Positions 36,145 through 48,000 of a stretch of 64,000 bases of DNA are shown piece after piece. How positions within the stretch are numbered: the stretch's first letter is position 1; each line of letters opens with the position of its first letter. Source of the stretch: Sympetrum striolatum (taxonomy: Eukaryota; Arthropoda; Insecta; Odonata; Libellulidae); contig OX388347.1 of assembly GCA_947579665.1 (NCBI GenBank), forward strand, positions 19,150,562 to 19,214,561, given 5' to 3'. Both the position numbers and the translations under genes were made by a program. Below the pieces are notes generated by a model. That model was not told where the DNA came from, did no database searches, and saw nothing but the letters and a program-made list of their open reading frames with translations.

Positions 36145-38157
36145 GAGGACCAACAAACACGCGAGCGGCGCGTCCGACGGGTGAAGACCGACTGAAGGAA
36201 TATGGAGAAAGTGCGTAGGGCAGCATGTGGGGAGGACGTGTGGGGGAAGGAGGAGAATGTGTAAAACGGAAAGGGGTGAAAGTAAAAGAGGAGGGGGAGA
36301 AAGCTCAAATGGAGGCAATATCAGGAGAGTGAAAGCTTTCCATGAGTGACTGTTTTATAAGCAGAGCTCACCATTTAGGAGGAAATTGCATCGGAAATGC
36401 CTGCAACGTCCGCCTGGAAGGTCCATTACTCGCCCGGCTTCCTCCGTGTCCTCGTCCCCACCCCACCGCTCTCTCTCTCGGAGGACCCTCACCTTCAATC
36501 GTGGGTAACTATAACTCGGCGATAATTTGATTTGGGCAATAATTATCGTTCCCCAAAGGCTCTTTCCCCTAATGGGCGAAACTAGACGAGAACGAATCGC
36601 TCAGGGCCAGAGATCCCAACGGCTGTAAACTTCCATATCTGCACCCAGACCGCGCTTCAGACGTTGTGGCGGGTTCAAGCGCTTTTGGATCGAGCTATAC
36701 CCACAAAAATAAATACCATCACCGATTTTTTATGTCGTATTATCACTTAAAAAATCAGTGACGGCTTGCGATGAATGTTTCGCAAGTTCTCGTAGGTCAG
36801 GCTTCAGACGTTCGGCCTCCCCCGAAGGCAAAGAAGTTTCGGTCGCCCCAAACAACTTTTCAGGAGCTCCTTTTCAGCAAATCATACCTTAATTAATCGC
36901 TCACGACTACTTCCGTTACTAACACATGGGAACTTGAAAGCCAACCTTAACCTTTTTTTAATCATTACTTTCCCGAATTTAGAAACCTAAACATAACTTC
37001 TGTAGGCAGTAGTATGTCCAACATAATTAGACATAGAATGACAACCTGAATTGTGATATGCTTCCATTGGTGACAAAATTAATGGCTATATACGCCGAGA
37101 ATATTAAAGAAGCTGCTGCACATGACATTCTATACTTACGAAATATATTTATGTTCTTTCCGAAGGCGCTTCATTCTTTATAATCCACGATTTTTCAATC
37201 ATAAGATCACCTTCACCTACTATTGCTAAAGTCTCTTAGTAAAATGGCTACTTCATTCATGTCGTTCAGCTCACTCAAATTATACGAGAATCTGAACTGT
37301 TTATTACACCCCTGCTCTCCGAGGAATGCAGTTTCCTCAAGGGTGATCCCTGAGGCAATTCCCTCCATCGCTTACAGTCAGTCCGCACCCGGGCAGCGTC
37401 CGTAGACTAGATACCTGTATGCAATACGTAACCGCAAGAGACTAACCGACCGCAAGAAGTACTTAAATGCGCTGGTAATATATTTAATCCATCCGTATTT
37501 ACAGGCAAATCAATAGACCTTCGCGATGACAAAGCTCAGAGTTCTTTACGGAATAACTCTGCAATTGAATTTTTTACTAAAAAAACGTTTACCGCTATTT
37601 TCACAACTCTGTAGACGAATGTTTTAGTGGAGGCACGACCATGTAATCGTGTCCAAAAATATCAAGACTGATCGAAAAATGGTAATTCTTATACTTTTGG
37701 ATTGACTATTGGTATGTACTATTTTGACTCTGCTATGAGTATTTGACGATTTGGAAACTAAATTTGGGTAATCGTTTTTTGGTGAACGAAGGTGATTTAA
37801 GAATCAAAATTGTCTTTGTTAGCTGAGGCATTGATGTGTATCGATTTTTGTCTAAGAATTTTTCGCAGTGGTAGGAGATGATAGAAAATGTGGAGGGAGA
37901 TAAAATAAATTTCTTTTCAATAAACAAACAATAAATATTCCCTCCGAAGTTTATCATAGTCTAAGCTCGTTTGCGGATGTTGCATTCCCAGCTGTTATCA
38001 TCACATAAACTAAAGCTTACATATTTCTATTTCATAGAATGAAGGCTATGGCCTTCTACATTCATAATAAAAAGTGTTATACAATGGATCATGATAGATC
38101 ATGTATGGTATAGCACTGAAAACTCCATCATTGAGAATTAAATTTGCGGGTGAAATT
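36145..38157. other. Upstream region of the lipase gene and intergenic
   Basis: The ~500 bp upstream of the signal-peptide exon are more GC-rich than the rest and probably contain the promoter and 5' UTR. No TATA box or initiator could be assigned with confidence. A possible non-coding donor (AATGGTGAGC, minus strand, near 36370) is visible. Overlapping frames at 35583-35904 lie inside lipase intron 1 and have no recognised domain. The rest holds nothing recognisable. Confidence 0.4.
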
Positions 38158-39035
38158 AAAAAATCTGATGTGGCCAGCACATGACTTTCTCCATGTATAA
38201 GATGTAAATATTTATCTAAGACAGTAATTTCGAACTCTATATTCCATCTAAACTTGGAAGATGAGTGATTAATTTATATATTATTATCTTTGACGTCACA
38301 AAAATTATATATAATGTTTTTCGGGACATGATCGATGAAAAACGATGAAATTGGCCATTCGCCCATAGAGCCCAGAGCGCCCACAAAGTGCATAATGAGC
38401 AACTTCCGGTTTATCAGTATTTCATGCATAACTCCTAAACAATCAGTGATACAAAAATATGTTTCAAACAAAAGTTATAGTAAAATTTATTTTATAAAAC
38501 GTTTATAAATAATAGTATATACCTAAATATATTTATGGAGATAATTTGAAAACCGGAAATGAGCTTTGAAGAGTGAAGCTCGACTTCCGGTCAACCGATT
38601 TACTCCAAAAACTAATCAACTCTAACGACACCAACCAAAGTACTATATCTGAAATTTGGTGTTGCAACAACGGATGGTTTTCATGTTAGAGCGCCCACAA
38701 AGTATATAACAGCTACTTCCGGTTTATCGGTATTTCACGAATAACTCCTAATCAACCGGTGATACAAAAATATGTTAAATACAAAAGTTATAGTAAATTA
38801 TATTATCTAAAACTTTTATAAGTAATACAACATACATATTTATCATATTTAGGGAGATATTTTGAAAACCGGAAATGAGCTATGATGAATGAAGCTCGAC
38901 TTCCGGTAAACCGATTTACTCCAAAAACTAATCAACTCTGACAGCACACACCACAGTACTATACATGAAGTTTGCTGTTGATACGACCACTAGTTTTCAC
39001 GTTAGAGCGCCCACTAGCACACACACACACACACA

Positions 39036-39074
<39 letters not shown>

Positions 39075-39208
39075 ACAGACATCATTCCGAAAATAGTCAA
39101 AACGTCATCTAGGGACCCCAAAACATGTATTTCCGTTGAAATCTCGAAGTCGAATTTTTTCATGAAAACAATACTTTCTCTATACTTCGTATATGGAGAA
39201 AGTAAAAA
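38158..39208 (+). mobile_element. Helentron-like non-autonomous repeat, copy C (full length)
   Basis: Same structure and orientation as copies A and B. The 5' end is AAAAAATCTGATGTGGCCAG with ACTTTCTCCATG. Internal units start at GCGCCCACA near 38377 and 38691. The (CA)n tract is about 39018-39080. The 3' end is CATTCCGAAAATAGTC plus the hairpin ACTTTCTCTATACTTCGTAT...GGAGAAAGTAAAAA. Base identity with copy B is visibly high across the internal units, so the family expanded relatively recently. No protein is encoded. Confidence 0.65.
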
Positions 39209-42200
39209 ACAACAGCAAAAAGCAATACTTATATTTATATTAGAATAGATCCCTCAACATTTCTCTTCCATCGATTCTCTTGAACGTAGAAGAGGAAGAA
39301 AATTTGCTAAGGCCAAACCCTGCTCGATAAAATAACAATAACCACAAATATGTGCAAGTCTGACGTAGGTTTCGACTCTCAGCTCTTCCTAGAGGCCACC
39401 ACCGATTACCACCAGGAAAGGTACCGCAAAACTGTTCCCGCAAATTATTGCTTCCGTTACGGGTATTTTGGTTAAATGATGTTCCCAAATTTGAAGAAAG
39501 TTCACGGTCGAAAAGGTTTTGAAATTCTATATTTCAAATGCAACCAAAAATGCTCCTATTAGCATCGTGTTGGTTGCAAGTGGAAGGTCTCGTTTCTTGG
39601 TTTCTCTTTCGGATGAATTAATTGGCTCCAATTGGACGAATTACTGTAAGGATTTTTATGACGAATATGCATTCATTTCAAAAGTGCAATCTGTTTCTCA
39701 TTCACCATATAATGAAATAAAGACAGATGAAAAGGAAGTATTATTTTCATGGCTGCCATTTAAATTGCCCTAAATAATTCCTTTTGAAATGTTACTAGGC
39801 ATGTCCTTGGAAGGAAGGCTACCAGAAAATTAGGTATTACTAGATGATTTCACTGTAAGAATGCCAACTTGATTCCTGAACTTTATTCACCTTAAAAGGA
39901 TATTCATTTGATACTTACAAAAATCATTAATCACGCCATTCCCTTAGAAATAAGTATTATATACTAATATAAGTATTATATACTTATATCAGTATGATAA
40001 TTCAAAATACATACTGATATCCTCTTCTATTTTTAATACCCTTCCATACCTCTCCATTCTGGCGTACATTTTTCTTGACCTTATGAAAATACACTTATCT
40101 TCTCATTCGTATCTTTTCAGTCTTGAATCCATTTTCTTCTCTAGTTCTTATTCTCCATTTAAGCATCTTTTCTTTCTACTTTCAGTTTCATAACTACCAC
40201 TCACATTCTCATCGTACACCGTCTTACTCATTCTGCTTTCACTTGCCAACAAAATACATTTTTCATACTGGTACACATTGTTACAATACCTGCCCCATAT
40301 CAACGCTCAAATTAAGTTTTTAACGTCTCGGATTCACAATACTTCAACAAGCAAAATACATGTTATACCACAAAGAAGAATTCTTATATCCTTGTCTTAT
40401 ACTTTTCTATAGGTATCTTGAGAACTCCCTCACTGATTACAGCTACACTTACCCACTTATAATGGCATTTAATTGTGGGTGGGTTTTCTGCATTCTAAAA
40501 TTTCATTCCACAGCATAGACCCAGCAGTGCAAAGAAAAGAAAAACGCTATAAAGCATGATGATTAAGACGTTTTCTAACGCTGAATAACTGAATTTTTCA
40601 ATCCGCGCAATCGGCGAGGGATTTTGTTTAAAGCGAGTAACACAGGTGTTTTCGAATTCCTACGGAAAATTTATGTTTTCGCATGCATTATGTACACTCA
40701 TATGAAATAGAAGTTACGTTAGCATAAAACTACATCCCGAGTAATAGGTGATTTGCCATGACTTGGAACGAAATGGAAATAAGTCTGAATAAAGTAACTA
40801 CACAGTATATATTGGATAAAAGGTAATGATCAATCTTCAACAAACGACAAATCTTTACCATCGTAATTGGAGAGCTTCATTTGTGGGAAAAGTTGATCAA
40901 AGGCTGGTTCATAGGAGTTTCGAATGAAAAAACAGGCGTGGTTAAATTATAATTCTCGTTTTGTTTCCAACAACATTAAGATCGCTTTATTATTCATTCT
41001 TCAATTAAATTGACTTTACTCCAAATGAGTAATTAGATAATCCATTTTAAAAAATGCTTCACGTGAATAATAATCTTGAGCAGGAAAGTGAAGTCCTTCT
41101 GAAACTCGAAATTAACTAAATATTTTACGAGGAGAAATGATTAAATTCCTCACCAGTCCATGATCTAGAGAGAGAGATGGCAAACGTACCGCGAAAATAG
41201 CATCGGATCTCATGAAAGTTAACTCGTTAGGCTCTTAAAGGTGAGAAAATATCTAGTAACGATATGAAGCGAATCAACGGGCTTCCTTCACGCTATGAAT
41301 TCTCCCGAGAATGACTGACCGCGAAATAACTTCCACGCAGTACTATTTTTTTAGATCTTCAGTTATTATTTTAATTCACTTTATTTCACTACAATGTATA
41401 ATTATCCAGATTAGTTATTTTAAATCAACTTTATCTATTATATTTAAGATTCATTGCGTCAAAAGAATATTCAACGTAAGATGACCCTTAATGAATTGGT
41501 CTCATCATCAGCAAATTGTATTCTAAAGGTTAGAATGAGAAATTCAGCAATTCTTACATATCATATAAATCATTAAAAGGGCAATTAAAATGACATTTTC
41601 CTTAGTATTAAGGTAACTTGGCACGACTTCATAAATTCTGTAACGAAAGGACATAAAACTTACGACTCAAATTATTAGTTTATTCACAGAGAGAGGTGAG
41701 GTATTATGGAAATTTATGGCGTAGAATTTAAAAAGGCTCTTCTTTCACAAATATATTTACTTTAATAAATAATTGCGACGACGTAGTAAAAAGAGTAATC
41801 GTCATCTGGTCGCGTTACTCCATAAAAGGAAAAAATTTGTGGAAAAATACATCGCCTCTCTCCATGTTACATACTTATTTATTTCTCAGGATAGAAAATT
41901 ACTAAGAAAATCGATTGTTTTGATGCAATTGAGTTTTAATGGCCAAATTATACCATAACTCCTCGCTCTTCATAGTTCTCCGAAATATTTTTTGCATCTC
42001 TTAAACTATCATAGTCACGGGTCTGCCATTTGAATACAGACCCCGAGAAACTAAAATCTGCCCATATGTTGACGTAGAATCATGTAGAAACCGCCAGAAG
42101 AATTGAAAGCTGCATGCAACCCAGCCGCATGGGCTCGAAATCAGAAGATTCTAGACAGTTCCAGATTACTTGATTTCCCCAGGAGAACTGCGGCGCATTT

Positions 42201-43285
42201 AAGAAAAGTTTTTCGAACTTTCCTTCGAATTAAAAGTTGCCAGAGGTATCACAAAGGAAGGTATATTTTTAGTTTAAGTGGTACTGACTTTACCGATTAC
42301 AACTTTGGGTTTAACATCAGCTGATTTTAAATCCCTCCAGAAGAAATATGCAATAAGTCCATCAACTTGCTCTAATAAAATTTTAAAACATTTCGTTCAA
42401 ATTCGTCACTTTGAAAGTCATCTCGACGGCTTATTCCATCATCGAAGTCGAGAGTAAGGTAATATGTTGCTCTTTTATAAAAAGACTCGTGAAATTAGGA
42501 ATGTTAGGATTGAATTACAACAGACTATTTCCTTACTCCTAAATATTTTATTATTAAAAATGTCGTTTTCAAAACGAAAAAACTATTCCATTGACAGATA
42601 ATTTAAACGTTACTGGATGTGTGTCCTTGTTCTCGCTTCAATTTCAATTATTTAACATCATCTGGTAAGATTGAGCATATAAATTTTATGACATGAGAAG
42701 CTTGAGAAGATGGTTTGATTTTCAAAGACCCGAAACATCCTCAATTGTGAAGCGCTCCATTTAGGCGAATACTTTTAATATTCGTTCATTCTAAACAAAC
42801 TCCGCCAAATTTTGATAACGAAATTACTATTTTCGAAGAATTTTTGCGATTTCCTTTCTTTTCACGCATGACTGCTTTAGAAAATTAAAGTACCGCGTTA
42901 ATATTCGCACCAATCAATTACTGCGTAAATACTTCAACTACTCTTTTAACGTTTATCATGCCCTCTTCAGAAGTCGATCGTAAAGAGAACGCGGTAACAT
43001 GAAGAGAGGGCGAATAGAAGACGGATTTCCTCCTTTTCCCGCCACTCGTTCGCCGCAAACTCAGCTCCGATCTCTACAACGTAGGGAATAGAATTTCCAA
43101 TGGTCAGAATGGAACGATAAAAAACTAGCAGATGACAGTCTCACATGTTACAGATCATCCTTGAATTTAGGAAGAAAATTCCTTTTATCATTACTTGAAG
43201 CGAGCAGTCCTTGCTGGAGAAATTAAAAATACAGATGAGAGATATAATTAATATGTTCTATCCTCACTTCGTGGAATGCAGTATA
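39209..43285. other. Intergenic, nothing recognised
   Basis: Short frames only (39240-39488 minus, 39519-39773 plus, 42103-42324 plus). None has a domain or joins into a longer gene. Positions 40020-40330 are pyrimidine-rich on the plus strand. No defined repeats were seen. Confidence 0.45.
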
Positions 43286-43872
43286 AACCATCGTAATTAA
43301 ACACTTAGTAACTTTCACAATTTTATTTCAAACGACCGGTTTCGAGGGGGGGCTTGCCGAGGGTTCGCCGAGCCTGGACCCCCGGTGCGTAGGCAACGCT
43401 TATGCTCTGAAATCCTAGTTTTTAGGGCCCTTCGAGCAACAGCAGCGTCTTTCAGCCTCGACTCCTTCATCGGGAGAAGAAAGGACGCCGCCTCGACGCT
43501 CTCGAAATCATCGAGATTACCAACAGAAAGAAGGAAAAGCTTACAAATGAATGCAGAAAGATCTTATGCTTTCCCGGTGTATGCTGCTCAGGAACTTTTC
43601 TTGGGTTCTCAACCGGGTCAATGTGTTGGATAGCTCCGACGTTGAGAACCCGGTTGAGAACCCAAGAAAAGTTCCTGAGCTTACAAATGAATATTTGTTT
43701 CCTAACCCCTCCCCACTCCTTTCCGTACCGGCTACTTTGTTTCCTTCTAACCCCTTTTCCTCTCTCATATTTATGACGGGAAATTTCTGTACCTGAAGAT
43801 GTCAGCTCGTTGACGATACCGGTCGTTTGAAATAAAATTGTGGAAGTTACTAAGTGTTTAATTACGATGGTT
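43286..43872. repeat. Nested inverted repeat with Penelope-type terminus sequence
   Basis: The outer arms are 43286-43340 and 43818-43872 (55 bp, one mismatch). Both carry ACCGGTCGTTTGAAATAAAA reading outward. The inner arms are 43586-43618 and 43648-43680 (33 bp, perfect) around a 29-nt loop, and a 15-bp direct repeat (AGCTTACAAATGAAT) flanks the inner hairpin at 43538 and 43678. A hammerhead-like motif (43793-43824) precedes the right outer arm. This fits two Penelope-like terminal repeats in opposite orientation, a recurrent arrangement for such elements. No coding region remains between them. Confidence 0.7.
43793..43824 (+). other. Hammerhead-ribozyme-like motif, core mutated
   Basis: CTGAAGA (43793-43799), then a 4-bp stem GTCA/TGAC with a 6-nt loop (43801-43814), then GATACCGGTC (43815-43824). 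A minimal hammerhead needs CUGANGA, stem II, GAA, and here ACCGGU would form a short self-complementary helix III. The GAA core is GAU here and there is an extra U after CUGAAGA, so it is a degenerate form. The left arm retains an intact GAAACCGGTC on the minus strand (43333-43344) but lacks the CUGANGA half. Confidence 0.4.
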
Positions 43873-44938
43873 CAGATGAGAGTACAATTGTTATTTACAA
43901 TTTTTTATTGATCCAAAAAGTTATTTATCCTTTATGGCCAAAAATGGGCTTACGTTTGCGTTAATCAATAAGCTATAATTAGCCGAGACAACGAGATGGT
44001 AGACACACCATAACATCAAGAGTTATCTAAAAGATTATGATATTTAGGATCTACATTTACAATAACAGTAACTTGAGAAAATCTATTTCGGTATGTTTAA
44101 AGTCATCTATATTTCAGCATCTACCATATAGAATGTACTATTTAATACATCGTCCTAGTCTTTCTCTGCCGAAAATCGTTCTCAAATAGATTTACGGTTG
44201 AATCGACAACATCGGATAACTGTCATATAGACATGTCAGATTTACGAACTTAAGCTTTTGCTGTTTAACAAAGGTATGATACGGGTAATTACAATATTTT
44301 GAGAATACCCTTTGAATGATATCCAGAAGTATACCCTATGAAGATCTTTAAAGGGCAAACAATGCATGATTGATTTTCTTTATCTGAAAATTAAGGGATA
44401 GTTTTCATCATAATTTTCTCATGTTTTAAAGTATAGGCTTACAATTTTAACACAGCAAGACTAGACATGCACATGAAAACGCAAGGAAAACATTAGTGTA
44501 AAAAGTTGATGTAATAACTTCCTGATCTACCACATTAATATTATTCACTTGTTTTTTGCTATTCAATGCTTCTTTGTTTATATAACAGAATCGTTGATTA
44601 ATCAAAATTTCTGAATCATAGACAATTCAAATCCCACCCTTTCATGTTTATAAAGAGTACAGTAAACTCATTTAATGATTATTTGATTGACAACTTCCAC
44701 TAATGAACTCATTATGATAGGCAATCAATGCGTATGATTTCAAGAGGATACCGCATGAGAACAAGAAGTTAACCAGAATTGAGAAAAAATTTCAGTCAGA
44801 CATTGATAAGAACTCAATTCATTCTCAAAATATTAAAATCACAAATCTTTATTTAATTAAAAATGTGATGATACAAAATAGATGAAATTTGATGAAAATA
44901 TTCCTCACATAAAATTGCAAAGTAAATAAATGTCATGT
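43873..44938. other. Intergenic, downstream of DTL
   Basis: Nothing recognisable was found on either strand. The DTL polyadenylation signals lie at its right edge (44939-44944 and 44848-44853, read on the minus strand). Confidence 0.5.
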
Positions 44939-44944
44939 TTTATT
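44939..44944 (-). terminator. DTL polyadenylation signal
   Basis: AATAAA on the minus strand, 56 nt after the DTL stop codon. A second AATAAA lies further downstream at 44853-44848. Either could serve; the nearer one gives a very short 3' UTR. Confidence 0.5.
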
Positions 44945-45000
44945 AAATATGCACAATATTATAATAAATATACAGTTGAACTGGAGTCGTCACAGCAGCT

Positions 45001-48000
45001 TCAGTCAGGAACATTATCACATACTGCAGATTGAAAAAATTTCAATAGATTCCCAGAAGAAGAGTGTTTCGAGCAACTTTCAAAAGACATCTGCCTCCTA
45101 TGCTTCTTTTTAGAGGCAGAGTCCCCACGTGAAGTCGGCTCCTCATGTACATCACCCTTTTTCTTTGTTTGCCTCTCTTTGCTTAGTTTGGTTAACCAGT
45201 CAACATTCTCCTTCTGCTTGGACGCAGAGGAACAACTGTGCCTATGTGGAGATATTCCATCCAGCACATAATTCGGAAGACCTTCAGTGGGTGAAGAAAT
45301 ACCGAGCATAGATGGACTAGGAGAGCCCAAGGCTGATGGAATCCCATGCTTATCTCTTGGGGTACGCAGTAAAGGATGAATCACATTTTCTCTACAACTA
45401 GATTCAACGTTACTTGAAAGCACCTTCCTTTCTGCATGGAGGTCATTGTCCTTATCCACAGAGAGCTCTTCATCCTCCATCAAATCCTCCAGTCTGCGTT
45501 TGGTTCCTTTACGAGAGCTATTGTTCCTAATTCTACAACTGGATTTGTTATTACTTGAACTCGGAGTGCGTTGAAATGCATCCAGATCTTTGCTTTTGGA
45601 CGAATTTGGAGTCTGCTCTTGAACCCAGTTCCTAATACTATGAGGAGTGGAAGGCGTGGTGCTGTGGTGGTCTGACAAACTTTCCTTCTCGCCAGCACTG
45701 CATCCAGCGCTTCTCCAGGGGTCATCTCTATGCTCCACTGAACTTAAGCTTTCCTGGCTTTCATCTTCTGAAACCCAAATGAGCCTGCTCCTCACATCAC
45801 TCGGCTCTTCATCGACGATAACTCTCCATATCCCATATGACATGTCATCTGAGCAGGTAACAAACTGAGAAAACAAGAAAGAAGCATTAATGTTATCATC
45901 CACTTTATTAGCAATGTATCGATAGCGATATCGTAGCCAATGAAGGTTTCCTGAGGTGCGATTATTGCTGGTTGAAAGCTGAATATATATACTATACACA
46001 TCAATCTTGTTAAAACTGTAACAATATACACATTTTTGTAAGCACATTCAACTAATGTATTAATGAATGAAGTGACTTGATAATTATTCATTAAATTTGA
46101 AATTTCTAAATAATTTCTAGTCGACAAAATTAAAAAGAAGGAAATATTATGAAGGTGTTGGCCATCAGTTTTTGAAAATGCAATATAAGTAATGACAGTA
46201 ATTAAAGAAGAGTAATAATAGAAGAAAATTAAAGAATGCTAAAAAAGGCAGATAGACAAAACAGACTATAGTATAGGATTGTTTATCCGAACTTTTCAGG
46301 ACCGAGGTCGGTTCACATAAAGGATATGTTCGCATAATAAGTATTTTAACCTGAATAAGAAAAAGGAACTGAAAAAAGGCTTTGACGGGTTACAGTACGA
46401 AATAAGTGACGATATTTTATAATCCGAGTAACTTAATTGCTGTATCAGCATAAATCAGAGAAACGCAGCCTTGTTGATCCCTTCATGAAGAAATTTTGAG
46501 GAAGAAAAAATTCCTCTGGAGGTTTGATAAGAAATAACTAACTCTTTGAGATTCAATGGAAAATTTCTAAACTTATTTTGAGATTCTTTCAATGTCATTT
46601 TCTTTCATGTTATACAATTATTTAACTCTGATTATTCATTAAACAATTATATAATACTAATGTGTAAACTCAATTATAAGGCTATAGTTTAAATATCTTA
46701 CAAACAGTACACTCTAATAGAAAGTAATCCATTTTAATGAAGCTCCTAAACTTAATTTATTTTTTCCTAAAACAGATATCCCGAAAATTATAAATTTTGC
46801 AACAAAAACTACCCAATTGCTCTAAGAATTTCAATTTTGTATACATACATCTGCAACTTACTAAAATAAACAATTTCATTTTCTGATTCCAAGTATATCT
46901 CAACTGCATCAGGGCAGTTTGGTAAAATTTATTTTAAGTTTCTATTCATAAAAGTAGTAGCTGCTAATTGTATTGATTATTTTGGGGAAAATGCTGCATT
47001 ATTCTAAATCTGCTGATTATCAACAAATTGAATTTTTATGCATTGTGACAAAAGGTAAAAGCTAAATTTGGATCACAGATTGTAAAATGTTTGACTGGTT
47101 AGCACCAAAATCCAATGCTGTTACAAAGTCTTTGCATTGAAGAATCATATTAAACAGAGTGTAATTAACAATTTTCTAAAATAACACTCTCGTTCACCTA
47201 ACTTGGCACCTCCTGATGAGCTGAATGACTGGTTCAAGAGAACTCTAATTAAAAAATAATTAAACAATCACTGGAGTTCTAAAGAAAATTTGCTATCTAT
47301 TTCATCATTAACAATATCCATTTTATCACAAACTTACATCGTCTGCGTTATTGTAAGGTTTAAGCAATTCTTTGTAAAATACAGAGCATAAAGTCGGTGC
47401 AATTTACAGTAAAACCTGTGGAATCTTTTCCAGGTGGATACTTGTCTAAACTGAATGCATTAGCAATAATAATGCATATACACAAGGATTTTCAGAGAAA
47501 AGGCTCTCTGTAAAGTGCAACCTGAATAATGTGGATGGGAATATATATTTCGTAAACTTTGCTAATCAACAACTAGTATTGGAACCTGTGAAAAGGTAGA
47601 ACAAAAAATTCAAGCTTTCAAACGAATTTATCATTGTCTTTGTTCTTTTCCACGTTGATTTGCCATCTTGAATGAATGAGCAAATGATTAGTCCTAAAAT
47701 AAAGAATGATGGGAAGAAAAACACTTGATATGAGGAATTTCATTTTGATAGTTTGAGAGACTTTTGTTGGATATTTGAGGTCTTCCTATGAGCTTAGCTC
47801 ACCTCTGATGTTCCCAGACTCCTCTGCCAAAGGATTCTTAATTTAGCTCATACCGCCAGGGAATACTTATTTATAGAAAAAAATTAGATTGCATTCTAAT
47901 CTCCAGGAACTTCACACCATTGTCCATGGGACCATCCCAGAAATGGAAAATTAGAGCAATTGACCATCCAATCCTAATTTAATAAACAAGCAATATTTAA

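Noticed and set aside
45129..45868. Plus-strand frames of 60-73 codons
   Set aside because: They are antisense shadows of the long DTL last exon.
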